Positions 15,845 to 24,125 of a DNA stretch of 64,000 nt are shown in pieces; position 1 is the stretch's first letter; each line of letters begins with the position of its first letter. This DNA comes from an uncultured Anaerolineales bacterium (GTDB lineage: Bacteria > Chloroflexota > Anaerolineae > Anaerolineales > UBA6663). Made by a program: the position numbers and the translations under genes. The notes under the pieces are model-generated. The model had not been told where the DNA came from and ran no database searches. It saw only the letters and a program-made list of their open reading frames with translations. The stretch lies in the NCBI GenBank assembly GCA_937952305.1, contig CALFZO010000006.1, positions 1-64,000 on the forward strand. Direction: 5' to 3'.

Positions 15845-17728
15845 TCAGGCTCCCACCGGCTCGTCGTCCACAAACAACCGGTTCCAGAGCTCGAAGGTCA
15901 GCAGCAGGCCGAATTCGGTGGCGTAGTTCTGGCGCCCGGCCAGGTGGTCGGCGAGCATCTGGCGCAGGAAGACCGGTTGATAATAGCCGCGCTCCAGCGT
16001 GCGCCGGTCCAGCAAGACGTCTTCCAGCCAGGGGCGGAGCACGGTGCGGAACCAGACCGGGTAGTTGGCGCGCTCGCGTTCGGTGCCGGGCGGGATCAGG
16101 CCGCTGGTCCACTTGCTGGCCTGGCGTTGGGCGTAGTACAGGGCGCGCTGGAGGAAGACCAGGGTGGGCGAGCTGATATCGGCCGGCAGCCCGCTGTACT
16201 CCCACGGCACGCGCGCCAGGTCCGGGCGCAGGCGTTTGATCAGGGCCAGCTGGAATTGGCGGTCCAGGCGCAGGCGGGCCGGCACGCGCATGACCAGGTC
16301 CGTCAGCTCGTTGTCGCTGAACGGGAAGCGCGTCTCCACCTGCGTGCGCGCCAGCACCGGGCCATAGCTGGACGAGCGCGGCCAGCGGCATTGCAGGCAG
16401 AAAGCCTCGATCAGGCCGGCGTAGCTGTTGGCCTGGAAGGTGCCGAGCATCTGGACCAGCGTCTCGAAGGCCGCGCCGCGCCACGGTCCGCGCAGCTCCG
16501 GCGTCAGCAGCTGATCCTGCAGGGCGTCGGTGATGTAGATGCCCTGGCGGCCGTAGAACAGGCGCGCCGCCTCCGCCAGCGAGCGGGCCTGCAGCAGGCG
16601 CTGGTCGATCTCGATCCCGCCGAGCAGGCCGTCGGTGCGCCCGAACCCGAAGAAGACGATGTCGATCAGCGGCTTGAGCTGCTTGATGGTGCTCAGGACG
16701 TAGATGTCCACGACCGTCATCAGGCCGTCGGTCAGCCAGACGCCCTGGCGCGCCATGGCCGGCAGGAAATCGGGTTTGAGCTCCAGCACGTGATGCTGGC
16801 CGCCCAGGCGCTGACCGACCTGGGTGCCGTACTTGACGTCCCAGCACTCCAGCGGGCCGCGGCTGAACGTGTGGAAACGGCCATTGAGCTGGGCGGTGGG
16901 CAGGGCGGCGGCCAACAGGCGCGAATCCAGCCCGCCGCTCAAGAACTCGCCCAGCGGTTCCGCGCCGTGCGTGTGGCGTTCGGTCGCCTGGCGCAGCGCG
17001 GCGTCGATCTCGGCCAGATACTCATCCGCGCGGCGCGCCGGCCGGTCTTCAAACACGGCCGGTGTCCAGTACGGGCGCACTTCCACCTGGCCGGCATGGA
17101 ACACCGCCCGGTGGCCGGCCGGCAGGAACCGGATCGCCTTGAACAGGGTCCGGTCGGCCAAGACGTGCCGATACGTGAAGAACTCGATCACGCCCTGCGC
17201 GTCCACCGCGCGCGGCACGCGCCGATCCTGGAGCAGGGCCTTGACCTCGGACGCGAACCAGAGCGTCTGATCACGGACGCTGAAGTACAGCGGCCGGCCG
17301 GCGTCCCGGTCCACGGCCAGCAGCACCTTGGCGTGGCGGCGATCCCAGAGCGCCACGGCGAAGGTGGCGTCCAGGTCGGTCACGCAGTCATCGCCCAGCT
17401 CCTCATACAGATGCGCCAGGAGATCGGCGTCGCTCTCGGCGCGCAACTGGTGGCCGGACTGGCGCAGGCGGTCCAGCCAGGCCCGGCGCTGGAAGGCCGT
17501 GATCTCGCCGTCGAACCAGACCTGCACCGAGCCATCCTCGTTGGCGCCCGGCTGGGCCTCATGGTTGAAGACGCCCAGGCTGACGCGGCCGGCCGCCAGC
17601 GGCGGCGTCGTGGTCACCGACGGCCGATACCACGGCTCGTGCATCAGCGCCAGGCGCATCCGGTCCGCCAGGGCGCTCAGCTGCTCAGAGTTCAGCGCGG
17701 GGTCATAGACCCCGAAAATACCTGCCAT
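15845..17728 (-). CDS. Asparagine-synthase-like protein lacking the glutaminase cysteine
   Basis: 627 residues with AsnB architecture: an N-terminal class II amidotransferase-like domain (to about residue 200) and a synthetase domain with the PP-loop SGGLDS at 264-269, then 'ETRFPFSDNELTDLVMRVPA'. Normal AsnB starts MCGI, where Cys2 cuts glutamine. Here the start reads MAGIFGVYD, so the nucleophile is Ala and glutamine hydrolysis should be lost. The protein may use free ammonia or another amine, or form an acyl-adenylate that reacts otherwise, as in beta-lactam synthetase relatives. In EPS loci such proteins are thought to amidate uronic acids. It precedes the heparinase-like gene by 20 nt. 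Confidence 0.85.
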   Translation of the reverse strand: MAGIFGVYDPALNSEQLSALADRMRLALMHEPWYRPSVTTTPPLAAGRVSLGVFNHEAQPGANEDGSVQVWFDGEITAFQRRAWLDRLRQSGHQLRAESDADLLAHLYEELGDDCVTDLDATFAVALWDRRHAKVLLAVDRDAGRPLYFSVRDQTLWFASEVKALLQDRRVPRAVDAQGVIEFFTYRHVLADRTLFKAIRFLPAGHRAVFHAGQVEVRPYWTPAVFEDRPARRADEYLAEIDAALRQATERHTHGAEPLGEFLSGGLDSRLLAAALPTAQLNGRFHTFSRGPLECWDVKYGTQVGQRLGGQHHVLELKPDFLPAMARQGVWLTDGLMTVVDIYVLSTIKQLKPLIDIVFFGFGRTDGLLGGIEIDQRLLQARSLAEAARLFYGRQGIYITDALQDQLLTPELRGPWRGAAFETLVQMLGTFQANSYAGLIEAFCLQCRWPRSSSYGPVLARTQVETRFPFSDNELTDLVMRVPARLRLDRQFQLALIKRLRPDLARVPWEYSGLPADISSPTLVFLQRALYYAQRQASKWTSGLIPPGTERERANYPVWFRTVLRPWLEDVLLDRRTLERGYYQPVFLRQMLADHLAGRQNYATEFGLLLTFELWNRLFVDDEPVGA

Positions 17729-17731
17729 CGT

Positions 17732-18952
17732 TCAGCCTCGAGTGTGTTCGCGCAGGATCTGCTGGTAGACCGCGTAGGTCTGGCGGGCGACGGCGTCGGC
17801 CCGGAAGCGCTGCTCGGCCGCCTGGCGGGCGCGCGCCGCCATCCGGGCGCGCAGGGCGTCGTCGGCCAGCAGCCGGGCCAGGGCCTCGGCCAGCCCGGCC
17901 TCATCGCCGACGTCCACCAGCAGGCCGGTCTCGCCGTCGGCCACCAGGTGCGGCACGCCGCCGACGCGCGTGGCCACCACGGGCTTGCCGGCCGCCATGG
18001 CCTGCTCGATCACCATCGGCGCCGTCTCCTGGCGGGAGGGCAGGACGAAAACCGAACACTGGGCGTACTCGCGCAGCAGGTCGGTTTCGCCCAGATGGCC
18101 GAGGAAGCGCACGTGCGGCTCGAGCTGGTGCTCGCGGATCACGGCCTGGATCTGGGGGAAGTAATCGGGATCGTAGTCGTGGACCACTTCGCCGGCCAGG
18201 TGCAGCTGCACGTGCGGGCAGCGCGCGCGCACCTGCGGCAGCGCCCGGATCAGCCCCAGGACGCCCTTGCGCGCGCTGACGTGTCCGGCGAAGAGCAGCC
18301 GGCCGGGCTGGGCGTCGTCGGCGATCTGGTAGAAGGCGTCGTTGATCGGGTTCTCGATCGGGTGGATCTGGGCGCGCAGGCTGCCCGCGAACTCATCCAG
18401 GATGTACGGACTGATGGAGATGATGTGGTTGGCCACCCGCAGCCCCACCAGTTCCTCGCGGCGGCTGAGCGGATAGCGCACCCAGCGGTTCATGAAGCCG
18501 CGTTTAAGGGCGGCCTCGCGATAGCGGATGCCATGCGGGGTTAGGACGGCCGGCAGCCCCAGGCTGAACGCCACCTCCGAGTAGGTGCCGGCGATGTGCG
18601 CGTGGATCAGGTCCGGGCGCAGTTCGCGCAGCACCCGGCGCAGCCGCAGCTTGTTGCGCAGGAAGAAGGTCAGGTTGCCGAGTTGATACGCCGCCGGGAC
18701 GTAGTGCGCGGTGACGCCGGCGTGCTGGCGCACCGTGAGCTGGTCGACGTCCTCCCGCAGCGTGACCACGTGCAGGTCCAGGTCGTCGAATTGGCGCAGG
18801 CCCTGGAGCAGGTAGACGATGACGGCTTCAACGCCGCCGCCGATCTTGCCCGGGTCGAGCGGGTAATCGCCCAGGATCGCCAGGCGCAGGCGCCGGGCAG
18901 GCGCCTGCGCTCGCGAGGCAGCCGGCGGGCTCGAGGACACGGTAAGGGACAA
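17732..18952 (-). CDS. Glycosyltransferase family 4
   Basis: About 406 residues. 'LRLAILGDYPLDPGKIGGGV' carries the donor-side glycine loop; 'LIHAHIAGTYSEVAF', 'LLFAGHVSARKGVLGLI' and 'ETAPMVIEQAMAAGKPVVAT' complete the GT4 pattern. It likely transfers a sugar to the lipid-linked unit. No ATG lies near the conserved start. TTG at 18952 is chosen because GGAGA sits eight bases ahead; GTG at 18940 is the alternative. The frame upstream to 19894 is a shadow of the polymerase gene. It ends 3 nt before the asparagine-synthase-like gene. Confidence 0.8.
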   Translation of the reverse strand: MSLTVSSSPPAASRAQAPARRLRLAILGDYPLDPGKIGGGVEAVIVYLLQGLRQFDDLDLHVVTLREDVDQLTVRQHAGVTAHYVPAAYQLGNLTFFLRNKLRLRRVLRELRPDLIHAHIAGTYSEVAFSLGLPAVLTPHGIRYREAALKRGFMNRWVRYPLSRREELVGLRVANHIISISPYILDEFAGSLRAQIHPIENPINDAFYQIADDAQPGRLLFAGHVSARKGVLGLIRALPQVRARCPHVQLHLAGEVVHDYDPDYFPQIQAVIREHQLEPHVRFLGHLGETDLLREYAQCSVFVLPSRQETAPMVIEQAMAAGKPVVATRVGGVPHLVADGETGLLVDVGDEAGLAEALARLLADDALRARMAARARQAAEQRFRADAVARQTYAVYQQILREHTRG

Positions 18953-18987
18953 GGCGTAGGTCTCCGGTGACGGCGGACGGGGCGCGG

Positions 18988-20442
18988 TCAGGGCGCGGGC
19001 GCAGGCGCCGGCGCGTTGACCTCCGCCCGGCGGGGTTGGTCCAGGGCGGCCTCCTGCGAGCCGACTACGGCGCCGGCTAGCAGGAAGAACAGCTGGTGCG
19101 GGAAGGGGTGGTTCATCACCACCGTATACAGGCTGACCAGGTAGGCCACCACGACGCCCAGGAAGATGGCCGCGATTTCGGGATCGACGAAGATCGCGGC
19201 GCCGCGCGCCCGATACAGCCGCAGCCCGTTCACCAGGAGCAGCCCAAAGACCAACAGGAAGGGCACAAAGCCCACCAGCCCGGCATCGACCAGGATGTCC
19301 AGGTAATGGCTCTCGATGATGCCGGAGCTGGACTGGGCCAGGTACCGGCCGCGGCCGTAGCCCAGGAAGGGCGCCTCGGTCCAGGCGGCGATGGCCTCGT
19401 CCCAGAGTTCGGTGCGGCCGTTCAGGCTGTCCACCTTGGCGCCGACGCGTTCGGTGACCACGGTGCTGTCGTTGATCTCGTCGCCGTAGAGCCACATGAC
19501 CCCGATCACGGCCACGCTCAGCACCAGGAACAGGCGCCGGAAGCGCGGGAAGAAGAACTGGATCACGAAGAAGCTGGCCATCGTCGCGATCCAGGCCGTG
19601 CGCTTGTAGGTCAGGAAAAGCGCCGCCGTGGTCATGGTCAGCAGCAGCAGCGCCAGAAGCTGGCGGTTGAGGCGCTCGGCCTTGAGCAGCAGGAAGAAAT
19701 CGATCGGGATGGCCAGCGAGAAGACCAGGCCGAAGATATGCGGCGCATCCAGCAGGCCGCGCATGATGCGCAGGCTGTTGGTGTACTCGGTAATGCCCTG
19801 CAGCCGGCCGCCCTCCACAAACAGCACCTGGCCGGTGGTCTGAGTGTAGATGCCGTAGGCGGCGTTGTACAGACCGATCACGGCCACCGCCCACAGCACC
19901 TTCTTCAGGTCGGCCCGGTCACGCACCTCGTTCTTGGCCACGAAGTAGAGCACATACGGGACCAGATAGCGGTCGATCAACACCTGGAAGGCCGGCACCA
20001 CCTCCAGGCCGCGCACGGCGGAGACGCCCAGCCCGAGCACGGTCAGGGCCATGACGACGTCGGTGAGGGTGAGCGCTTGCAGCTTGACACGGCCCGTGGC
20101 GGCCCGGGCCAGGAGAAGCACGAAGACCAGGCCGACCACCAGGCGCGACAGGTTGATATCCGGCACGCTCTCGCCGAGCTTGATGTTGAGGTAAAAGAAA
20201 TTCTCAAAGGGCAGCAGCGCCAGCGCCAGCAGCACCCCCTCCAGCGGATGGAGCAGCGCGATCAGCACGCAGAAGCCCACCAGGATCAGCGAGGCCAGCG
20301 TCTCCTGGGCGGGCGTCATCAGGCTCAGGCCCAGGCCGACGCCCAACAGCGCCGTCACCAGGGCGATCAAGCCGTAGCGCACCGGCGCCGGCCAGGACCA
20401 GAGAGAGCGAGTCAGACGGCTTTCGGTCTTCACGAACCACAT
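18988..20442 (-). CDS. O-antigen ligase/polymerase family membrane protein (Wzy/WaaL-like)
   Basis: 484 residues with about 11-12 hydrophobic segments spread along the chain and a large loop containing 'ERVGAKVDSLNGRTELWDEA' and 'GYGRGRYLAQSSSG'. The R-x-x-L-W-x-x-A stretch followed by a G-x-G-x-x-x-F/Y pattern is the hallmark of the O-antigen ligase (PF04932) loop. Family members join lipid-linked repeat units (Wzy) or move the polymer to an acceptor (WaaL), on the outer face of the membrane. With the Wzz-like gene three genes upstream, a polymerase role is the better guess. Confidence 0.82.
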   Translation of the reverse strand: MWFVKTESRLTRSLWSWPAPVRYGLIALVTALLGVGLGLSLMTPAQETLASLILVGFCVLIALLHPLEGVLLALALLPFENFFYLNIKLGESVPDINLSRLVVGLVFVLLLARAATGRVKLQALTLTDVVMALTVLGLGVSAVRGLEVVPAFQVLIDRYLVPYVLYFVAKNEVRDRADLKKVLWAVAVIGLYNAAYGIYTQTTGQVLFVEGGRLQGITEYTNSLRIMRGLLDAPHIFGLVFSLAIPIDFFLLLKAERLNRQLLALLLLTMTTAALFLTYKRTAWIATMASFFVIQFFFPRFRRLFLVLSVAVIGVMWLYGDEINDSTVVTERVGAKVDSLNGRTELWDEAIAAWTEAPFLGYGRGRYLAQSSSGIIESHYLDILVDAGLVGFVPFLLVFGLLLVNGLRLYRARGAAIFVDPEIAAIFLGVVVAYLVSLYTVVMNHPFPHQLFFLLAGAVVGSQEAALDQPRRAEVNAPAPAPAP

Positions 20443-20475
20443 TCTCCTGCGCGCTGCAACCCGGCGCCCGGCCGG

Positions 20476-21579
20476 TCAGGTCAACGCGTGTACAAGCTCC
20501 GGGTGCGGCGGCAGTGCTTCCAGCCAGGCCAGGGTGCGGCGCGCTGTCGGCAGCGCGTCCGCCGCTGTCTCAGTCAGATAGTGCGCCAGGCGGCGCAGCT
20601 GCCAGAGCGCGAACAAGTCGGCAAACAACGCCCGCTCGCCGGGTTCCAGCGGGTTGGCGCCGGCGTAAGCCCGCAGAAAGGCCGCCGCCTTGTCCACCGC
20701 CAGGCCCGTGGCCGTGCCGGCAAAACGCGTCAGGGCCATGATCAGGTCCGTGACGCGCAGGTTCCAGTGCACGCACTCAAAATCAAGGACCGCCACCAGG
20801 CCGTCTCCGTCGATCAGGAGATTGTACGGCCCGTAGTCGCCATGGATCACGGCCAACCGCAGCGCCTCGGCCTGGCCAGCCAACCGCGCCACCAAGGTCG
20901 CGCTCAACTCACGCAGGCGCGGGAGCGCGGCCCGCCAGAAGTGCGCCTCCGCGGCCGTGAACCGGCCGGCCGCCAGGGCGGCGGCGCCGTGGTCCCAGCG
21001 CTCACGAAACCACGCGCCATCCTGCCACCACCACAGGCCCGCCGGCGTCAGGCCGTCCGCCTTGTGGCCATCCGGTTGGAAGCCCGCCACCGCCTGGTGA
21101 TAGTGCGCCAGGGCCGCACCAGCCTGCTCCACCAGTTGCCGTTCGCGCCGGCCGCTCAGCCAATAATCTCCGGCGTTGTAACCCGTCAGACACTCAAAGA
21201 GCGCGTAATGGCGCTCCTCGTGGGTCACCAGCGTGCGCCCAGCCCGGTCGGCCACCAGCTGCGGCGCCGGAAACCCCACAGCCGCCAGCCGCCGCAGGAC
21301 GGCGTGCTCGTACTGGATGCCCTCCGGCCGCATCGTCGCCTTGTACTGCTTGAGCACCAGCCGCCGGCCGGCGCTCTCCAGCAGCACGTTGCGCGAGCGC
21401 CCCACCGGCGTCAGCGGCCGGCGCAGACCGGCGGCCGGGGCGCCCAGGCCGAAGCGGGCGAGCACCGCCTCCACCGTGGCCCGCTGGACCGGCACCGGCC
21501 GCCACTGGGAGAGGAGCGCATTGTAGGCGCTGCGCGGCCGCGGCCACAACCCGGCCCGGAGCGCGGCAAGACGAGTCAC
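20476..21579 (-). CDS. APH/CotS-like phosphotransferase
   Basis: 367 residues with a protein-kinase-like fold of the aminoglycoside phosphotransferase superfamily. An ATP-binding N-lobe contains 'RRLVLKQYKATM' (invariant Lys); the catalytic loop is HGDYGPYNLLID (the Brenner motif HGDxxxxN) and the metal-binding segment is VLDFE. Relatives include spore-coat CotS and sugar or choline kinases. In an EPS cluster it could phosphorylate a sugar or polymer decoration, but the substrate cannot be read from sequence. It starts with GTG. It lies between a glycosyltransferase and the polymerase gene. Confidence 0.75.
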   Translation of the reverse strand: MTRLAALRAGLWPRPRSAYNALLSQWRPVPVQRATVEAVLARFGLGAPAAGLRRPLTPVGRSRNVLLESAGRRLVLKQYKATMRPEGIQYEHAVLRRLAAVGFPAPQLVADRAGRTLVTHEERHYALFECLTGYNAGDYWLSGRRERQLVEQAGAALAHYHQAVAGFQPDGHKADGLTPAGLWWWQDGAWFRERWDHGAAALAAGRFTAAEAHFWRAALPRLRELSATLVARLAGQAEALRLAVIHGDYGPYNLLIDGDGLVAVLDFECVHWNLRVTDLIMALTRFAGTATGLAVDKAAAFLRAYAGANPLEPGERALFADLFALWQLRRLAHYLTETAADALPTARRTLAWLEALPPHPELVHALT

Positions 21580-21656
21580 GTTGCGATTTTCCGTTTCAGC
21601 CTGACCCCGGGCCGCGGCCGGATTCAGTCCGCCGGGCGCCAGCCAGTAAGGCGATT

Positions 21657-22913
21657 CTAGGCGGCCTTCAGCACGGCCGCATATAGCCCTTCCATCCTGG
21701 TGACGTGCTGGGCCAACGAGAAGTGGGTCAGCACGCGCTGCCGGGCCGCCTGCCCGATCTGCCGGGCGCGGGCCGGCTCTGTCAGGAGCGCCCGCAGGGC
21801 GGCGGCCAGGGCCGGCGCGTCGCGCGGCGGGACCAGCACGCCGTTGACGCCATCCTCGATCACGTCCAGCACGCCGCCGGCGGCCGTGGCCACCACCGGC
21901 CGTCCGGCCGCCATGCCCTCAATCACCACCCGCCCGAACGGCTCCGGCTCCGCCGAGCTCAGCACGACCACGTCCAACGCCCCCATCAGGCGCGGCACGT
22001 CGGCGCGAAAGCCCGTGAACACCACTTTGTCGCTGAGGCCCAGCTCGCGGGTAAGCGTTTGCAGCCGGGCGGAATAGACCTGGTTGAGCGGCCCGGTCTC
22101 CGCCTCCCCGATCACCAGGCCGCGCGCCGTCGGCACCTGTCGCACCACCTCAGCCAGAGCTTGCAGGAAGTACTCGTGGCCCTTCCACCAATCCAGGCGC
22201 CCGACGATGCCCACCAACGGCGTCGCCGCCGGCCAGCCGAACTCGCCGCGCACCGCGGCCGGGTCGGGCGGCCGGACGTAATCGGCCAGATCCACGGCGT
22301 TGTGCACCACCTGGCTGCGCTCGGGCGCCACGCCCTGGGCCGTCAGGTGCGCGCGCACGGCCCCGGAGATGCACAGAAACGCCCGCACCCCAGGCGCAAA
22401 GAGCCGGTCGAAGGCGTTCAGTTCGTCGAACATGCGCACATGACACACGCACGGCACGCCCGCCCAGCGGGCGGCGACAATGGCGGCTTTGCCATTGCGC
22501 AGCGACGTGTTGACGTGGACGAGGTCCGCCCCGGCCCGGCGAATGGCCTGGTAGATCGCGCGCACCCGGGGAAGGTCTTCGCGCCCGAACTCGTAGGCGC
22601 TCTTGAGGGAGCGGTAGGCGGCCGCCGCCCAGCCGCCGAGGCGGGCGCCCAGCCAGCCGGCGATATCGCGCGCCGGCCGCGGCGCCGCAGCCGGCGCGGA
22701 CGCAACTGGCGGCGTGGCTTTCGCCAACGCCGCCAGGGGAACACCTATTTCGATTAAGCGGCCCGGGATATGCGCCGCATCTTGGGCGTAGAACAGGACG
22801 GCCGGCTCGAAGCGGCGCCGATCAAGACCCTGGATCAGGTGGAAGAGGCTGAAGGCCGACCCACCCCGCGCCGTGCGGGCCACGTAGAGCACTCGGATCC
22901 GGCGTTGGTTCAT
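21657..22913 (-). CDS. Glycosyltransferase family 4
   Basis: 418 residues. 'RVLYVARTARGGSAFSLFHL' holds the GG loop of the acceptor side; 'LVGIVGRLDWWKGHEYFLQA' is the start of the C-terminal Rossmann half, and 'EPFGRVVIEGMAAGRPVVAT' is the E-x7-E donor-binding helix. It retains all landmarks of an active GT4 enzyme. It sits between the Wzz-like and the kinase-like genes. The start ATG has only a weak GGGAT site; no better alternative exists. Confidence 0.88.
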   Translation of the reverse strand: MNQRRIRVLYVARTARGGSAFSLFHLIQGLDRRRFEPAVLFYAQDAAHIPGRLIEIGVPLAALAKATPPVASAPAAAPRPARDIAGWLGARLGGWAAAAYRSLKSAYEFGREDLPRVRAIYQAIRRAGADLVHVNTSLRNGKAAIVAARWAGVPCVCHVRMFDELNAFDRLFAPGVRAFLCISGAVRAHLTAQGVAPERSQVVHNAVDLADYVRPPDPAAVRGEFGWPAATPLVGIVGRLDWWKGHEYFLQALAEVVRQVPTARGLVIGEAETGPLNQVYSARLQTLTRELGLSDKVVFTGFRADVPRLMGALDVVVLSSAEPEPFGRVVIEGMAAGRPVVATAAGGVLDVIEDGVNGVLVPPRDAPALAAALRALLTEPARARQIGQAARQRVLTHFSLAQHVTRMEGLYAAVLKAA

Positions 22914-22945
22914 GTCCGATCCCGCTCACCGCGGCCGCTCCCCTT

Positions 22946-24007
22946 TCAGGCCAGGGCTTCGCTGCGCTCGTCCCGGCGTCCGCCCTCAGACACGCTCGGC
23001 GTGGTCGGGCGCGTGGGCGCCGCCCGATGCTCGAAGAACTCCAGCACGAAGGCCAGGACGACGCCCACGACGATGCTGGCCAGGATGCCCACCAGCAGGA
23101 TGCGCGGGTCCAGGTTGGTCAGCGGGCGAGACGGCTCGCGGGCCGGGATCACGCGGATGTAGCGCGCGCTCTGGATCTCGTTGATCTTGAGGTCGGCCTC
23201 CGTCTCCTTGTCCAGCAAGACGGCGTGGATATTCGACACCCGCTCGAAGTTGTCCTTCAGCACACCATACTCGGCGCTGAGCTGGATGCGTCCCTGCAGC
23301 TCACGCTCACGGTCGGCGATGATCCTGTCGTAGCCGGCCGCCAGGGCGGTTTCGCCGCGCGCCAGCGCAGAGTCGCGGCTGGCCTTGGCGCTGGTGATCA
23401 GGTCCTGCTGCGAGCTCAGGAAGCGCTCGACCAGGCCGATGCTGTTCTCCATCTGGAACGTCACCAGCGACTGGCGGGCGGCATCCAGATCCTTATCGTT
23501 CTGGGCCAGCTCCTGCTGGATGAAGGCTTTGTTGGCCGTCAGCGAGCCGGCGCTCAATTCGCCGAAGTACTGGGCCGCCAGTTCCACCCAGGTGTTCGCG
23601 ATGGCGGCCGCCAGGCGCGGGTCATCGGCGGTAATGCTCAAGTGAATGAAGTCGCTGGAGGCATCGGCCTCAATCACGGCCTTGGCCAGCAGGTCTTCCA
23701 CGGTGGTGTCCAGGGCCAGCCGGTCGATCACCTGGCCCACCACCCACTCGCTCTGCAGGACGGCGAGGAAGTTGTTGCGCGTGTATGGCAGCTCGTCGCG
23801 GCTGGTCACCGAGCGGAACTCGCTCACCAGGGTGACGTCGCTCGGCAGCGGTGAGGTCACCTGGAAGGAGGAGTCAGCCTGGTATTGCGGTTTGGACAGG
23901 TAAGCCACCAGCAAGATACTGCCGATTGTGGCGCCGGCCAGGATGGCGATAAGCCATAGCCGCTTCTTTATGACTAGCCAATAGCTAACCAATTCCTGTA
24001 GGTTCAT
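22946..24007 (-). CDS. Wzz-like chain-length determinant
   Basis: 353 residues. A first membrane helix at about 18-36 ('LWLIAILAGATIGSILLVAY'), a long helical periplasmic part, and a second helix near 298-320 give the Wzz/polysaccharide co-polymerase topology. Such proteins set polymer length together with Wzy and, in many loci, a BY-kinase; none is fused or adjacent here. The C-terminal tail after the second helix lacks a tyrosine cluster. It is preceded by a 118-nt gap with a promoter-like element, so it may start its own transcription unit. Confidence 0.85.
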   Translation of the reverse strand: MNLQELVSYWLVIKKRLWLIAILAGATIGSILLVAYLSKPQYQADSSFQVTSPLPSDVTLVSEFRSVTSRDELPYTRNNFLAVLQSEWVVGQVIDRLALDTTVEDLLAKAVIEADASSDFIHLSITADDPRLAAAIANTWVELAAQYFGELSAGSLTANKAFIQQELAQNDKDLDAARQSLVTFQMENSIGLVERFLSSQQDLITSAKASRDSALARGETALAAGYDRIIADRERELQGRIQLSAEYGVLKDNFERVSNIHAVLLDKETEADLKINEIQSARYIRVIPAREPSRPLTNLDPRILLVGILASIVVGVVLAFVLEFFEHRAAPTRPTTPSVSEGGRRDERSEALA

Positions 24008-24038
24008 TTTTCGTTATTTCCTAGGTTTGAACAGACTG

Positions 24039-24047
24039 AATCTAGCA
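24039..24047 (-). promoter_or_regulatory. Candidate extended -10 promoter before the wzz-like gene
   Basis: On the minus strand the gap upstream of 24007 reads TGCTAGATT, a TGn-extended -10 variant, with AGGA closer to the ATG. The gap (118 nt) is among the longest inside the cluster. It could let the polymerisation genes be expressed separately from the genes upstream. Confidence 0.4.
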
Positions 24048-24125
24048 CAGGTGGGGTTGGTTAACGCTAGTACGATGGTAACCGGTTGTGGGACCCCAAG
24101 GCGGCGGCGTCAGGAGGGCCGGGCG

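Noticed and set aside
15825..16847. Upstream 341-codon extension of the heparinase-like frame
   Set aside because: It is antisense-phase shadow of the asparagine-synthase-like gene on the same strand; composition is Arg/Ala/Gly-rich and the family start matches ATG 15824.
18953..19894. Upstream extension of the glycosyltransferase frame (17732)
   Set aside because: It overlaps the polymerase gene in another phase and has no resemblance to a glycosyltransferase N-terminus.
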